Below are positions 1 through 11,880 of a stretch of DNA of 64,000 nt, in pieces. The stretch's first letter is position 1. Every line of letters starts with the position of its first letter. The notes under the pieces were generated by a model. It saw only the letters and a list, made by a program, of their open reading frames with translations. It had not been told where the DNA came from and did no database searches. Source of the stretch: Paragonimus westermani (lineage: Eukaryota > Platyhelminthes > Trematoda > Plagiorchiida > Troglotrematidae); contig QNGE01001717.1 of assembly GCA_008508345.1 (NCBI GenBank), forward strand, positions 1 through 64,000. The letters are read 5' to 3'. Both the position numbers and the translations under genes were made by a program.

Positions 1-59
1 CGCAGATTATGTGGACGTCCGCCGTATCTAATTTTTGTTGTCTCACTTCCTTACCAAGT

Positions 60-200
60 TAAGTTGGAGTGGAAGCACTGAGGAACAGCGTCTCTCTGAA
101 TGATGGGGACATAACGGGAATCTGGAATGTTAACGGGAACTGAAATGTATGAGTCAGAAGCCCACTAAGTCATACACACAACTTACTCGTTCGAAAACCG
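60..200 (+). repeat. Dispersed repeat R1, diverged copy a
   Basis: This stretch aligns by eye with the better preserved R1 copies at 10665-10980 and 41625-41945. Shared blocks are an accagggacagcg-like segment, an aa(c)gggaa/gaaacaata segment, and a final block of the type gag(c/t)cagAGGCCCAgtaagyCATGCACACgactta. It is strongly diverged, so it looks like an old copy. The class of the repeat is unknown. Confidence 0.4.
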
Positions 201-2589
201 AAATGCCGTCAATCACGGCGTAGGATTATTGCACATGGTCCTGAGTGGTTCTTAGGACATAAGGTTACATCACAAAATCCATAGTAAGGTTTTTCTGAGC
301 GTCCAGAGCGTTTATACAAGGATCACGCGTATTGTTCGAGACGGTTTGAAGTGAACTACGTCACTGATTGCTGTCTGTAGCACTTCGTAAGGTGTCTTCT
401 AAAAACCTCGAATGTGGGCGGGCTTATTACGAAAGCATTTCTCAGTTTCATAAAAGTTACGAAATGTTAAGGATGTACCAGGGTATAGCCTGTAGTTTGA
501 GCAGTATGAAAGAAGCATTAGGTTGTCGGTCGTACACACTCAGTTAATACCCGTTACAGTGTACCTGACGTTGTATGCCCTATATGTTTTACTACGACCA
601 TGTGCCTGACCATGTAACTGTAGCCCACACCGTCGGCGAAGAGGCGGCGAGTACGCTAGGCTCAGGTAGGTTATATCGGTATACCTATTCTACTTCTGTT
701 AATGACTGCATCGGCCAACATCGTGGTCATTGACAATTAATCCGCTCTTCTTTTCAGAAACCCGAGTGTCTGTGGTCTTCTACCCATTCTTTTCTCCAGC
801 TTTGTTTATGTAATGTATGATGAATGGTCTGCCTGGCTTTTCATAGTCCAATGAGAACTTTGCTTTTCATCCTTATCTTCTCTGGGATGCACTAACCTGC
901 ACCCCTATACTGCAACGCTTCTTGTATTACACTTCAAAAATCTTTCTTCTCAGTGTAGATCTCGTCATTGCAGCCTCTCTGTTTAGTTTCCGAGAGATAA
1001 GAGTTTCCTTTCCTTATTAGCCAATCAAGTGGCTAACCAGCATTGGCCGGCTGGACAGAAAGGCCCCACTGGCACACCTCCCAGTCTTATTCCTTCGGGT
1101 TTACACTGGATATGTGGTGTGTTGGTGGAACTGCAATTGGTGCAGCGCAAGCCAGTTGCAGTGATATATAAGCGCAGGCGTCCTTTGGCTTCGGTCACTG
1201 TGACAGGCTAATCCGAATCGGATGCCGCCAAACGTAGCCCACACCGACAGCGAAATGTTACACATGCGCCCTGCGCATAGCGCGTGTAACGGAAAAGTGA
1301 GGGATTCCCACTCGGCGGAAAAAGTACACTCAATTGGGCCAAACAAATATGCCTCGACAGGATGTGCCAACTTTTACACAAAAAATACCCACAAACATCA
1401 AGCCACTCGAAGAGGTCGCTAAAGTAGCACCCCCTAATGCCATTGGTCAAACTAGGTTCTTACTTCAAACCACCAAGACCAATAAGAATAACGCGAAAAA
1501 GAGCCGAACTATGAAGAGCATCCCGAACAAAAAGAACGCACACGACGTTGTGGTAAGTCAGAAAATCAAAAGCACGAGTATCGAAACTTAAGCCTTCTCG
1601 CTTAAACCCGTTGAACAATTAAAAACGGCAATGGACCGAACCCAACTTGCAACTCTGACGGTGACGCTAGTACGCCTATTGCTAGGAAAGAACAATTAAA
1701 CTTACTCCTCTCATATCTGTAAAGATGTCCTGTTGCTTTAAAAGTTCAGAGCTGTAATATTCTAATGGGTCAGACACGAGCAACAAAACACAATTTTCAA
1801 CCTTCGTATTCGAAGTACAATAGGGTCTACTTCACACAAAAAAAATAATAAAAGTCACAAGGCGACGAGGAGGGTGTATATACAAAACACAGATACCGAA
1901 GGAGGTCATTTTTACACTGTCTTTGTCCAGATATATAGGGGACCCCACGGTCCGGAAACAAACCACCAATCAGGAATGGCCCCATGTTCACTGACCGCTG
2001 ACCTAAGTCTCCGGTTGGCCAACTTCCCCAGCCCGGTCCACGGACGCGGTAAGTCCGCGTTTCTGTGGAACTGAAAGGGATTGGAAGGGAGTGTATGTGG
2101 TAAAACAAAATGGCGGCGCACTGCGTGCTATTCCAGTGCAGGAATACAAAACGACTGAGGCCCCATACAACCGAATTATCAGAGCGGACTTAAACAACCA
2201 AACTTGTTCAACCCAGCGTTTCAGCGAACGAGGGCGGACTTCATGTACATTTACTAGATGAGTGTAGCCAGAGTGTGGTTTTTCAGTAGCAGTGGGTCAA
2301 ACTGTAGCACCCATGAGACATATGTGACACTACATGAATGCATTCAAGACCCTAAGAGGGCAGCCAGCCCACCGCATCACACAGGAAACCCAGTGGTAGG
2401 CCGTGATTTCCATTTATCGTGGATCTGAAAGGACTTCTCGTCGCATATTCCGATTCCTTAGTACCTGATGTAGAAGTTAAAATCATCGACATGTGTTAAT
2501 GACTCGTGGTGCGCAAAGCAGGTAAAAGTTTACAGTCGACCGATGGCATGCTGAAACGCAGAAAGAAACATTCAGAGAAGGGAGCTATT
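201..2589. other. Unassigned intergenic/intronic DNA
   Basis: I see no supportable gene here. Several short ORFs overlap on both strands around 1029-1591 and 1827-2197, with no splice context, domain or codon pattern favouring one strand. The GC-richer block at 1030-1340 may be another old repeat, but I could not match it securely to another part of the window. Confidence 0.4.
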
Positions 2590-2765
2590 AGAACGGCGGA
2601 GAGACGAAACAACAGTCGCTGATCACTTTCGGCTAACGTACAGACACAGGGGTCAACGTCCTTCCGAAGCGGGAGATTTCAATAATGTAACCGAAAACAG
2701 GAACCAGCATAAGCCAAAGGCCCAGTAAGTCACGCGTACAACTAACATAAACGTCGTCACAACGC
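2590..2765 (+). repeat. Dispersed repeat R1, diverged copy b
   Basis: The order of recognisable blocks is the same as in R1 at 10665-10980: a caggGGtcaacg-cttCCGAAg block, then gaaaacaggaac, then aagccaAAGGCCCAGTAAGtca followed by a tacaactaacataaacg block. The copy is old and truncated at its left end. It lies in a region with no supportable gene. Confidence 0.45.
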
Positions 2766-4639
2766 CTGGGAGGGGAAGGAAAAAGCGCAAGTTGTTAGGC
2801 ACACAGTCTGGGCAACTTCGTTACAGTTACGCGCTTTGAACTCAACCCGATCCCGACTGCGCATTAATGATTCATATATGTTTGCCTTACCTGGCCGACG
2901 ATTAAAGCGACCCCAGTCGGTGCTGTTTGCAAACCTGGTATTGCAAAGCAGCACGCCGCGCTGGTGCCACCTTGGTTTCTGATCGTGCACGTCTTACTGG
3001 GCCCTTGACTCACGTTTGTTTCTGCTGTATCCTTATACAAAACTATCTTTGGGGCCCTCAATTCGCGGGAACGCTGTCTCCCTGTCTCCACGTTACGCAA
3101 AGTTGGTTTGCGAGTTAAACACGTACACGAAACCAGGAAGACCGGCCTGCCTGTTACATTATGGCTTCTGTTTTTTGGTTGCCCATATGTGACACAAGTG
3201 TTGTGTTTATATATAGATGTAGAAGTAACGCATACGTATATGCTTATGCTGAAGCAAAAAATGTTTACCTGTCCCAAAATGCGCCCCCTTACCGTACTAG
3301 CAACTAATGGTACCGTTTTATATTCAGTGCATGGATTATATCGTGGCTTTCATGCAGATTTCTAAGAATCGCGAATTTCGCAGTTCCTCATAGTTCCGGA
3401 TGTGTCTGTAAATGTTCGTGGAAGATTTGGGTGTTACTTGTGTTCAAGGGACCAGCCGAAAGTCTAATGCGACTTTGATGTATGATAAGGTATTGTGGCA
3501 AGACTCCCTGTAGACCGTCTGGATTTATCACCGAAGAGCAAGCTGTAAGAGACACCGAAGTGTACGCAGAGATGTGCAACAAGTCCAGTGCGTTAAATCT
3601 GGCCAGATTCACCGACTAATTCCTCGCAACACTTAAATAAAATCACGATTCCATGTGGTCACACGAAGTGCCTGTCTAGTTGTGAACCCTCTTAAGTTAG
3701 AGCACAAACATTCTCTTAATCGTCCGGTGTATGAGTCCCGTCCTACAAGTTGAAGACTCCTCTTCAGTGGAGTGGATGGCTCCAGAAGTCTGCTCGAGTA
3801 TAAAACGCTAACTGCTGGTTTCAAGTAATACTTGGCGAATTTACAAAACCACCACAGCCGGTAACATTGGAAACATTCGAAGCAAGCTAAAGCCTGCAAT
3901 GTCAAGTGAGTTTATAATGTACCATTTGTTACCGGATATTAGAGGACCCTAAATATGTGTTGTCCGAGAATAATATGAAGGGTTTTTTGTATACTATGCA
4001 GGATGAAAAAAGACAGATGCATACGCATTCGTTTTATAAAGCAAAACCAAGTTAGGCTAATTGGATGTTTTCCGAATGTGGCGAATTTCAGTGCCACATA
4101 CGGAACAAGCAGGCGTGAGTATGTAGCGAAACACTTTTTGGTACTTCTAAAGCTTAAAGTTATATCAGCTTTCAGTTGCTGATTGCATGGGACATGACCG
4201 ACTTGTGATATGCGGGTACTTTCTTATTGGGAACTATTGTTTACTCCGTAGGCCGTTTGAAAGGATGGGGAAGCGAACGGTAATAAAGACCTTTGTGGCG
4301 GATAAAATGACTGTGCAACTGGGGGCAGGGCGTGTCGTGTTTGGTTGTGACATCATTTTGTGCTATTGTTATTAGGTGGCGTCCTCCAAGAACAAGCAAT
4401 TGGGTAGCGTTCGTTTACGATCATCATTAACAGGAGGATTCGTTTCGCGGTCATTATCCCTCCAGCCCAGTAGCCATAAGGAACAATGGGCAAGTGTGAG
4501 ATACACCGTTACACGCCCTACGCTACAGGTTCAAACGTCACTTGGACAACATCAGCTGGACCGACAGCTTATAATTTACTTGTTGCATAAGTGACTGCAC
4601 ACCAAGCCAAACTGCGCTGTTAGTGCACAAGGCAATGCT
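2766..4639. other. Unassigned DNA
   Basis: The longest ORF in this interval is 137 codons on the minus strand (2864-3277). It has overlapping ORFs on the other strand, no recognisable domain and no clear splice signals, so I do not call it a gene. The rest has only short chance ORFs. Confidence 0.4.
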
Positions 4640-5440
4640 ATCCATTTGGAAAAATACACGGACGATCGACTGGAAAGTGCTAGTGCACGGGAGACGAAGC
4701 GGACGGGCCCAAAAGATTACCCATCCACAGCCGTTCATCAAATATGGATCCACATCAAGTTCGAGCAACTTGAGGAAGTGTGGTTTAAATTGCGTGTCAA
4801 GAATTTTCCTCACCGCGTGAACGCTTTCGCCAGTCATCCGGTCCGAAGGCACCTGAGCGGACGAAACCCATTGTTTTATTTTGAAACATCTCAGCGCCAA
4901 ATAAGCGATTCATTAGTAATCATCTTGAGCACTGCAACTGCATGTTTCCGAAAAACCCACTTTTACCGTCCAAAGCCTCCTTGATCCTCGAGAAAACGGT
5001 TCTACCCAGTCAGAATGAGCGGAACCGTCATGACATTTGGAGGGCAACCTTCGTTATTTTTCACCTGTTCGGCCTTTATTCCGCTGTTCTCATTGATGGT
5101 TTCACGAACCCAACTACTTCCTTGATGTCCATCCTCCGCGTTTCTGATTCGTGTACGTTCGTAGGTCGCTAAGCATTCAATACCTTGCAATTCACTCCTT
5201 GTTACGCGTATTGTTTCAGCGGACACAAAGTTGCATTATGCATCCGTCCTTTGCTTCAACTTGAAAGCAACTGACGGGGAGAACCGCGGATTTTTCGAGA
5301 CCAAGATTTTCCATGCTAGTTGCTACAAGGAGGTGGATCTGACTGTCATCAGTCGCATCACTACTCTGTACAAACGAGCGCATTCTGTCTATACTTTAAA
5401 ACACGTGTGCAACACGATGGCAACACTTCCCCTATAGATA
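4640..5440 (+). mobile_element. LINE endonuclease-domain remnant (non-LTR retrotransposon)
   Basis: Translations on this strand contain pieces that resemble the apurinic-like (EEP) endonuclease of CR1/Jockey-type LINEs. A segment near 4740-4800 reads like the 'E-x-VW.K' strand (EEVWFKLRVKNF). A segment at 5231-5330 reads like the region after the catalytic SDH motif: HYASVLCFNLKATDGE, then a phase of FFETKIFHASCY resembling the 'F..ADY' end of the domain. Several frame changes and stops separate the pieces, and no reverse transcriptase follows. The assignment rests on pattern resemblance only. It could be an unrelated ORF cluster. Confidence 0.4.
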
Positions 5441-6419
5441 TGCGTGACACTTGCGAGTATCATTTTCAACGTCCCGTGTAACTTCTTTGCATTCAAACTG
5501 TCCTCGTGTTCTGCGGGTATTTTTACCCTTAGAGTAAGGTCTTCTGCAACGGTTATTTTCGTTTTTAAAGGTCCCTTCCCCATTCATGATCGTTGGTCGA
5601 GGGATAACACGTTGCAATTCGAACGGCAGATACCACCTTTACCAGTATCACCACTATCTCCAGCAAAACAACGGATAATGTGAAGACTGGCTTACGTTTG
5701 CCGGGCTCCCCCACTAGCACCAAGCAAAGTGAGTAAAGAAGACTAAGGTAGGATCAACCTTCAGATATTGCGCTGACTTCGTACAGGAGGACAGGACAGC
5801 AATGCCGTACATCTGAGATTCCACCCCGAGTGCGTTTAAACCGCCAACACACGTGGATGTCTATTCCACAGCAAACATATTCAACTCCAATCACCCAGTG
5901 GGTGCATGTTTCCAATTTGTTTGACAGTTTTGTATACTTCATCCATCGCTGTTGAGTCTCCAGTGAACATGAAGCGGAGGTCCTGTCCAGCACCCGTCAT
6001 AGATCGGTCCGCAGATGCCACGCCTTTACATGCGAGTCCAAGAAACCGCAAACCAGTATCACCTGAAACAATTCAGCCCTCGTTATCATTGAACGAAGTG
6101 AATTCATTCACATTCATGCATATTGTTATCTTTCAATTTTCAGGCTTATTTCTGTTAACATTCTGGTGCTTGACTGCTGTAATCCGGAGATTGACCAGAC
6201 TGCGTTTTCTGTCGATGCGTATGCGTTCAGCATTGGTCTGAAGGTAGGGATAGAGGAGAAGAAATGACAGGACCCGACCCCCGTACAGCGGAAACAAATC
6301 ACGAGTCGAAAACCACGAAGTAGAAAAAGGTTCTTCCAACATTTCCTAGCTACCTTCTGAATACATCTATGCTCCATGCTTCAACAATCTCTGCAAGCAG
6401 TTTGTTCGACTAGTGGACC
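5441..6419. other. Unassigned DNA
   Basis: Short ORFs occur on both strands (for example 5906-6241 plus and 6126-6377 minus) but overlap one another and show no domain. The right half may be the decayed 3' end of the adjoining minus-strand LINE, but I cannot show this. Confidence 0.35.
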
Positions 6420-8020
6420 ACTCGATTAGGAAAAAGGTTGATCAAACAGCAAATCGCAATATTGCCTTCTTGATCGTGAACTTATGACCTCTACTCTCCG
6501 CCCTGACGCATCACAAACAAACATCAGAGAACTTATGTCAGTATGGTGGGTAGTAATGTACACTTCAGTGGGGTCTCCTCTTATCCGCCGGCGTTCGAGC
6601 GAGGATACGTTCAATGAACTTTGTTGGTCGTGGTAGTTCGGACCCTTCATAACCCATACCATACATGTGGCGAGCCTTTGTGCTTTTTCGACGACGGCTG
6701 TCCTTCTTGAGATACAGCGACAAGGCCCAGACAAGTGGTGGTTAACTATGGGCGAATATATTGGGGTGAATATTGTTGGACAGGGGTCAGGGATCGCGGA
6801 TTTTAGTTGATATTTCGCCCTCCGTACTTCTCTCGCGGCTGCGGCGCATCCAGCAGATGAAGTAAGCGTGCTGATGACTTAGATACCCAAGTTTCTCGTT
6901 TGCTGTTCAGTTGCTAGGTCAACTTTCTCTTTCCTAAATACCTGCGGTAGACTAAATAGCATTAACGAGGATATGAATTCTGGGAACATTCAGTGGTAAA
7001 TCCCACTCAAATGTCTGACGTAAGTCCATCCAGCTTCGTACGATTTGCATGGGTTGTATGAGTTGACTATATTGTCAGTCAGTCGGCCTTAGGATGGCCG
7101 GATGGAATTGGTCTGATCCCGCGGACCGTGTTCTTTAGCTGAGAAATCGCTCGCTCACTTTCGTGGGACTTACTGTCGTGATCCACCATGGCCACACCCA
7201 CAATGTTAGATCAAGGCCCAGGTGCTCCACTGCGTGAACGATAAACATTTCGAATGTGTGTCATGAACGCTTTCGCTATGCTTTTGTCAGTCGATATAAT
7301 CTTTTCATTATGGGAAATCGCGGCCCCAACTTCCTTTCTCAGAGAGGAATTGAACTAAGCATAACCGCAAAACCTTTTGTGGTTCTGCTCGATGTCACAT
7401 CCTAGCTTGGGTTCATGAAACAGACGAGCATTCCTTGCTACCTTCATTACTTTGTTCCTAGCCTTTTTGTATATCACAGAGCTTTTAAACCCCTTTCGCC
7501 GAATACATACCTTCTAAGTTATATAGACACGCTTGAAAGCTCTCTTGAATCTGAGGCAAACCCACGGCTCCCGACCCCTCACTCCGACCTGTTTTTGAAG
7601 GACGTTCTTATTTGCAAGAGCCCGGAGATTATCAACGTGATCCGATCACATACTATCGACGTCCATCATAGGGGATATTGAGTTCCAAATAACTTTACCA
7701 GCTTCCAACGCGTTCTCTGGCCAGTTCGGTGGAAAAGTTGCCATTTTTGTGACTGTCCTATTGACAGGGAACATTTGAGCGAGAAGTGAATCGTTCTGTG
7801 ATCACTCTTTCCGGATGGTGCTGCGATCAACACGGTTGTGAAGTCACTACTGTGAACAGTCATGATTGAGTCTTGCGTCGAGGCTATCTGACCGGATCGG
7901 GATCTCACGGTTACTCTAGAATGTGTTAGTGTGAAATTGTTGCCTAGGCTGAACAACTTGTAACCAAAACTTCCACCACTAGCAAATTGCGATAATCATT
8001 TGACTTTGAGAGCGTTGAAA
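6420..8020 (-). mobile_element. CR1/Jockey-like LINE fragment A, degraded
   Basis: Reading right to left, this fragment holds the end of a LINE endonuclease domain. The signature is in 7666-7956, where TVLIAAPSGKSDHRTIHFSL contains the P-x-GKSDH motif with the catalytic SDH. Far downstream is the C-terminal part of a reverse transcriptase ORF: 6426-6734 with SSLERRRIRGD, the conserved 'L..RR.RGD' motif after the thumb. The central palm motifs are not readable. The segment at 7430-8010 is nucleotide-homologous to 21720-22290 in LINE B, so both come from one family. Numerous frameshifts and stops show it is dead. The function would have been target-primed reverse transcription. Confidence 0.7.
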
Positions 8021-8673
8021 CATCCCAAAACGAGCAGACGAGAGCTTGATGAGGAAACCGACCTGTATGACTCTAGCAATGCTGCATCTTTCTCTGGTTT
8101 TGCGCCCGGACTTCGATACAACCTAGAGGCTATCAATGGGGTGTTGACATAGAGGAGGCCGTCAGCGGTCTGTCTGCGGTCACAGTTCACGGGTGACTGC
8201 CCCACAGAACTTCTGATCAGTAGTGAGCAGCCGCCACCAACGCCACTGCCACGACCATTGCGATATCAGATATCGGACTTGATGAAAGTGATCATAGAGA
8301 CATCATCTGATGGAAGTCTTCATTCATCCAAAAGGACGCCAGAAGCTCATCCAAACCAGCGGCTACATTCTCCGCCAAACAAAGCCGTAGCCAGTATGAC
8401 CTCATTTATGGGCTTCGAATTAATCGTTCACGTCGGATTATTTACCAGTTAGTTCTCAAGGGCTTCGTTAGTGAAGCAGTGTCTAAGCATAGGACATTGC
8501 TGGACATCGTTTAACAGATATATCATGTGGGTGGAGTTATACGTGATCAGGTGTGTGGTACTTCTTTCCTTTCCTCGTAACTTGGGGCAAATGGGTGAAA
8601 AACTCTCAATTATGTCCCTTGGGCGGTAAAGTGTTTAGGCGCACGGTGCCGTTCGATGTAGTTCATTTTTCAG
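8021..8673. other. Unassigned DNA; ends in a possible splice acceptor
   Basis: No gene is supportable. The last 25 bases form a good acceptor-like run (gttcatttttcag, AG at 8672-8673) leading into the ORF that follows. Confidence 0.35.
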
Positions 8674-9124
8674 GTTCATTTTGCGCAGGGCACTCTGGAA
8701 TGTTTTCACTATCCAACGTTTGATCAGGTTAAGTCAAGCAGATTTTTCATACGTCAGACTTCTCTTACCCGCAGTCTCAACAACCAACACGAGTGCTCTT
8801 CGATGGTCTCATGAATACCTTTCCGATTACCAAGGTACTCTCGAGAAACACTCATTTGACGCCTACAGTAGACTCACTTTCACTCCCAATTTAACTCTGC
8901 TGGGAGACGTTCAAACTTTTGATGGTAATGAATGGATGATCATGCCAAGTACAACCAGGAAGCTAACACTTACCTGTGTAAATTGGTCGAATAATAATAA
9001 AGTAGAAAACACTCAATCCAGCATCTTGCTTTTTAGGCTTCGTAAAGGATGTATTCTTAGTAGCCCAACAAATATTCCATTGTCGGAAAAAAACCAAATC
9101 GTCCTACTTAAACTTAAAATTTAG
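8674..9124 (+). CDS. Candidate host exon, unknown protein
   Basis: From the acceptor-like site at 8673 the frame stays open to a stop at 9122-9124, about 149 codons. The predicted segment is polar, with several N-x-S/T sites (PNLTLL, NWSNNN). The run KLTLTCVNW is of the kind seen in immunoglobulin-type strands, but one short match does not make a domain call. I see no convincing donor site, so it would be a terminal exon or chance. I do not recognise the protein. What argues for coding is the length without a stop in an AT-rich context, the acceptor, and the lack of equally long ORFs on the opposite strand. Codon bias was not measured. Confidence 0.3.
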
Positions 9125-9788
9125 GAGAAAGATATTATTCCACTCCAACGAGATTAAACTTCATTGGACCCGACTTCGAACTCCGCAAATTACCGTAACT
9201 TCACAATTCCACTAAAACTCTGTTAACAAGTGTGTACCTGAACTTGCGCACAGTTACTGTTCACTTCTTCGAAATAGTGGATCAAAAATTTTCCACTACC
9301 AAAACTGGACGATTATGGGGACTGAGGCGTACCAAAAAATTACAATAATTTCGGTAATTTAAAATCCACGATTAGTGCAGCGATCACACGGGGACTTTTG
9401 GTCTGCCGGCACTAAATGAATGCACTCGAAACTTTACAGCACCTTTTCCGGCTAGCCAATATTGCATACCGCTCTACAGAAGAAAACTATCCTTTGCAGG
9501 TGTAATTTGAAGGCAAGCTGCGGCAAAATGTTACATCCCTGAATATTTTGTGGTACTTCGGCGGTATCGCTTGAAGATTTAGAAATGGCTTGTCTACGAA
9601 GCAGAAATGGTCACGAATGTTGAAATGGTTGTTTTGAGTGACCGTTAATTGATTTGTTCTTTATTCAGCACGGAGGTCGAAAATATCAATGGTTGTTGTC
9701 GTGACGGTGTAAATCGGTTTTTCGTTGTGGTTTTTCTTCACATTTGATTGATAGTTAACTTTCTTATGATGTTGAATGGCGGTGCACT
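9125..9788. other. Unassigned AT-rich DNA
   Basis: The ORFs are few and short. This could be intronic if the candidate exons on either side belong to one gene, but nothing in it shows that. Confidence 0.35.
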
Positions 9789-9902
9789 ATGAAAAATTTG
9801 ATGAGGTGTGCGATGTTACCTATTCTACCAGGCTATTTTGAAAAAGGTCCATTTTATGCTACATGTCGTTTTTGGGCTCCAACAAATGCGGAAGTTGTTC
9901 AG
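9789..9902 (+). CDS. Candidate exon 1 of an unknown Cys-containing protein
   Basis: The frame opens with ATG at 9789 and runs 38 codons to a donor that matches the consensus (TTCAG|GTAAGT, GT at 9903-9904). The piece ends in phase 0. The encoded segment ends with RFWAPTNAEVVQ and has two cysteines. The same frame is also open through the next 84 bases, so the 'intron' could be coding. The ATG context is ordinary and an upstream exon cannot be excluded. I do not recognise the family. Confidence 0.35.
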
Positions 9903-9986
9903 GTAAGTACATGGTGGATTACGGTGTTTTGCTCGGTCTTACCACTGGAATACTTCCTCCTCGCTCCGTTCTACAATGCGAAACAG

Positions 9987-10164
9987 CCGCTATGGAACGA
10001 AAGTTGCCGCGTGGGTGTGCCTTATATATACTGTGGTGACTACGTTAACCTGAACGGTCAACAGTGCGATAACGACGAGCTGATTTTCCAATTAGAGTGC
10101 ATGAATAATGCTGATATATCGCATTATCCCTTCTGCACTGCGTACTTGCAACCTCCCTCACCAG
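9987..10164 (+). CDS. Candidate exon 2 of an unknown Cys-rich protein
   Basis: An acceptor (cgaaacag, AG at 9985-9986) with a pyrimidine-rich stretch before it opens an 178-nt piece that stays in the frame of the previous candidate exon. It ends at a donor with a perfect core (ACCAG|GTACGT, GT at 10165). The segment is cysteine-rich: five cysteines spaced through about 50 residues, with runs such as NESCRVGVPYIYCGDY and LECMNNADISHYPFC. That suggests a disulfide-bonded extracellular module, but I cannot name it. The intervening 84-nt GT...AG interval is very short and a multiple of three. Alternatively the whole 9789-10175 ORF is read through. Confidence 0.4.
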
Positions 10165-10664
10165 GTACGTTATGATCACATCTACCATACGGCCTCAGTT
10201 GCACCCACTTCAAAATGCGTGCCACCTCCAAGGTTTTAACTTCAAAAGAGGCCCTGTTTGGAACCACTAATTACCGTTGGCCCGGTCACTTTGAAAGATG
10301 AGTCCCATGTGGTCCATCCACACAAACCAGTCTAGGGGAATTAATGCTAAGTTATACGACGGGCGTCACTAGCTACAACAATTAAGGCCACACTTCCCAC
10401 TTTACACAACGCTCAAGTTTAGATCTGGACACACAGGAAGAAAAGGACCTCTGCTGAGACAGAACCGAAAGCGATAAGATTAAGATAAGCCGGCTGGAAT
10501 ACTGGCGGAAATTCCGCACCTATAATTGCATTCCGGAACGTGGATTTTGTCCCACCGATAGGTCGTGACGTTGTGACTGTAGAATGCACCTAGGCTGGTT
10601 GTCAAGCATGGACCTCGGTCGCCAAACCATACGACTTCATGAAACAGCCGGCTGCACTTCCACC
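10165..10664. other. Unassigned DNA
   Basis: No gene-like ORF is present. If the preceding donor is real, this is intron. The R1 repeat follows. Confidence 0.35.
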
Positions 10665-10980
10665 CTGTTCAACCATTTTGCTTTCCAGAAACAGTATAAG
10701 GTGCTGTAACATGCAGGCCAGCCGACTCTACGCTTGATGACCGTGACGTCGCAGACCAACCTTCGGGCAACGTGGACGCACCAGGGGACAGCGCTCTTCC
10801 GAAGTAAGGGTTCGAACAACAGTTCTGAAAAGAGAAACAATACGAATGAGCATGAGCCGGAGGCCCAGTAAGCCATGCACACGACTTACACAAACGTAAG
10901 CTAAAACGGCACCAACAACACAGCAGCAGGCCCCGTCACACACTCAAGTTTAATTCGTGCGCGCTCGCTGGTTTCTGTTG
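10665..10980 (+). repeat. Dispersed repeat R1, well preserved copy c
   Basis: This block matches 41625-41945 closely over about 310 bp, for example in the shared run gaccaaccttcgggcaacgt and in the terminal ttcgtgcgcgc...gctggttt...gttgcgcgt block. It is GC-richer than its surroundings and has few stops, which explains the overlapping minus-strand ORFs at 10637-10943. Those ORFs are treated as by-products of the repeat. No poly-A, tRNA-like head or terminal inverted repeat was seen, so the class stays open. Confidence 0.7.
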
Positions 10981-11734
10981 CGCGTCGCAGGTGCCACTTG
11001 ATGAATTTAGCGGCGTTTAGAACAACTCTTCAGACATTGGAAGAAAGTCATTTTCTACAGTAACAAAGGTTTATTTCTTACTTCCCAGAATATTCCGTCA
11101 GGCTAACATTTCGGACGATATTGCAAACTCACTCGTTACTAATGCGATATCTGCCAGCTGCAGACAGTTTTCGGTCGCAACCTACCACGCGCAACAAACT
11201 GAATTGGCGTTATCAAGCCAGTAGAAAAAGCAAACCAAAAGATATCACTTCACACGTCTGATGAGTGCTTTGAGCGCTTGTAAACATCAAGAAGTATCTA
11301 TGACCTTCAAAGATTCAGGCAGCAGCTCTCGATTTAACATCACAGTGATCGTTGCGATAACTAAGTTCATATGTCACGCGCGTGACGCTTGAGTGCCGTT
11401 ACGTACTGACTGCGAGACATTTGCTTGCCTGTTCATTGTGTGGAGTGTGTTTGTGATTGCCTGAGGTGGAATCGTTTGCCATGATATTATCGCGTTGCAT
11501 TCATCGACTTATCAAACGTGTGATTGCGCCGACGTTCACGACTTTTTTGAGAGTTCTGCCAAAACCTGTCCCCTACTAAAGTCTCAGTCCGTACCAGTCA
11601 GAACCTGGTCACCGACTGTCCGGAGACACTTCCGGAACTGTGTAAACCTGTGGAACCCACGGGATACGGAGCACTATTGCAAAAGGTATGCCGGACGTTC
11701 TGGCACCGATTACCCGTTATGCTCATAAGCCAAC
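10981..11734. other. Unassigned DNA between two R1 copies
   Basis: No gene is supportable. The plus-strand ORF at 11495-11728 (77 codons, seven cysteines) has no splice context or recognisable domain, and I do not call it. Confidence 0.35.
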
Positions 11735-11880
11735 GTTGTGCAAATCACCGCCACCTGGGAGAGCATTCTTCTGAAAAAAGAGGTTCAGTGATAATCCCGC
11801 AAAGCGGAACATCATGAACAAACATGAGTCAGAGGCCCAGCGAGAAATCACAAGAAATGGCACCAATAACACGATACAGC
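11735..11880 (+). repeat. Dispersed repeat R1, diverged copy d
   Basis: Blocks in R1 order are recognisable: gagagcattctTCtgaaaaaag, aacaaacatGAGtcagAGGCCCAgcgag, and aaatGGCACCAAtaacacga, matching ggcaccaacaacac in copy c. The copy is strongly diverged and lies only about 750 bp after copy c, in the same orientation. Confidence 0.45.

Noticed and set aside
2864..3277. 137-codon minus-strand ORF
   Set aside because: It has no domain, no splice sites and competing ORFs on the other strand.
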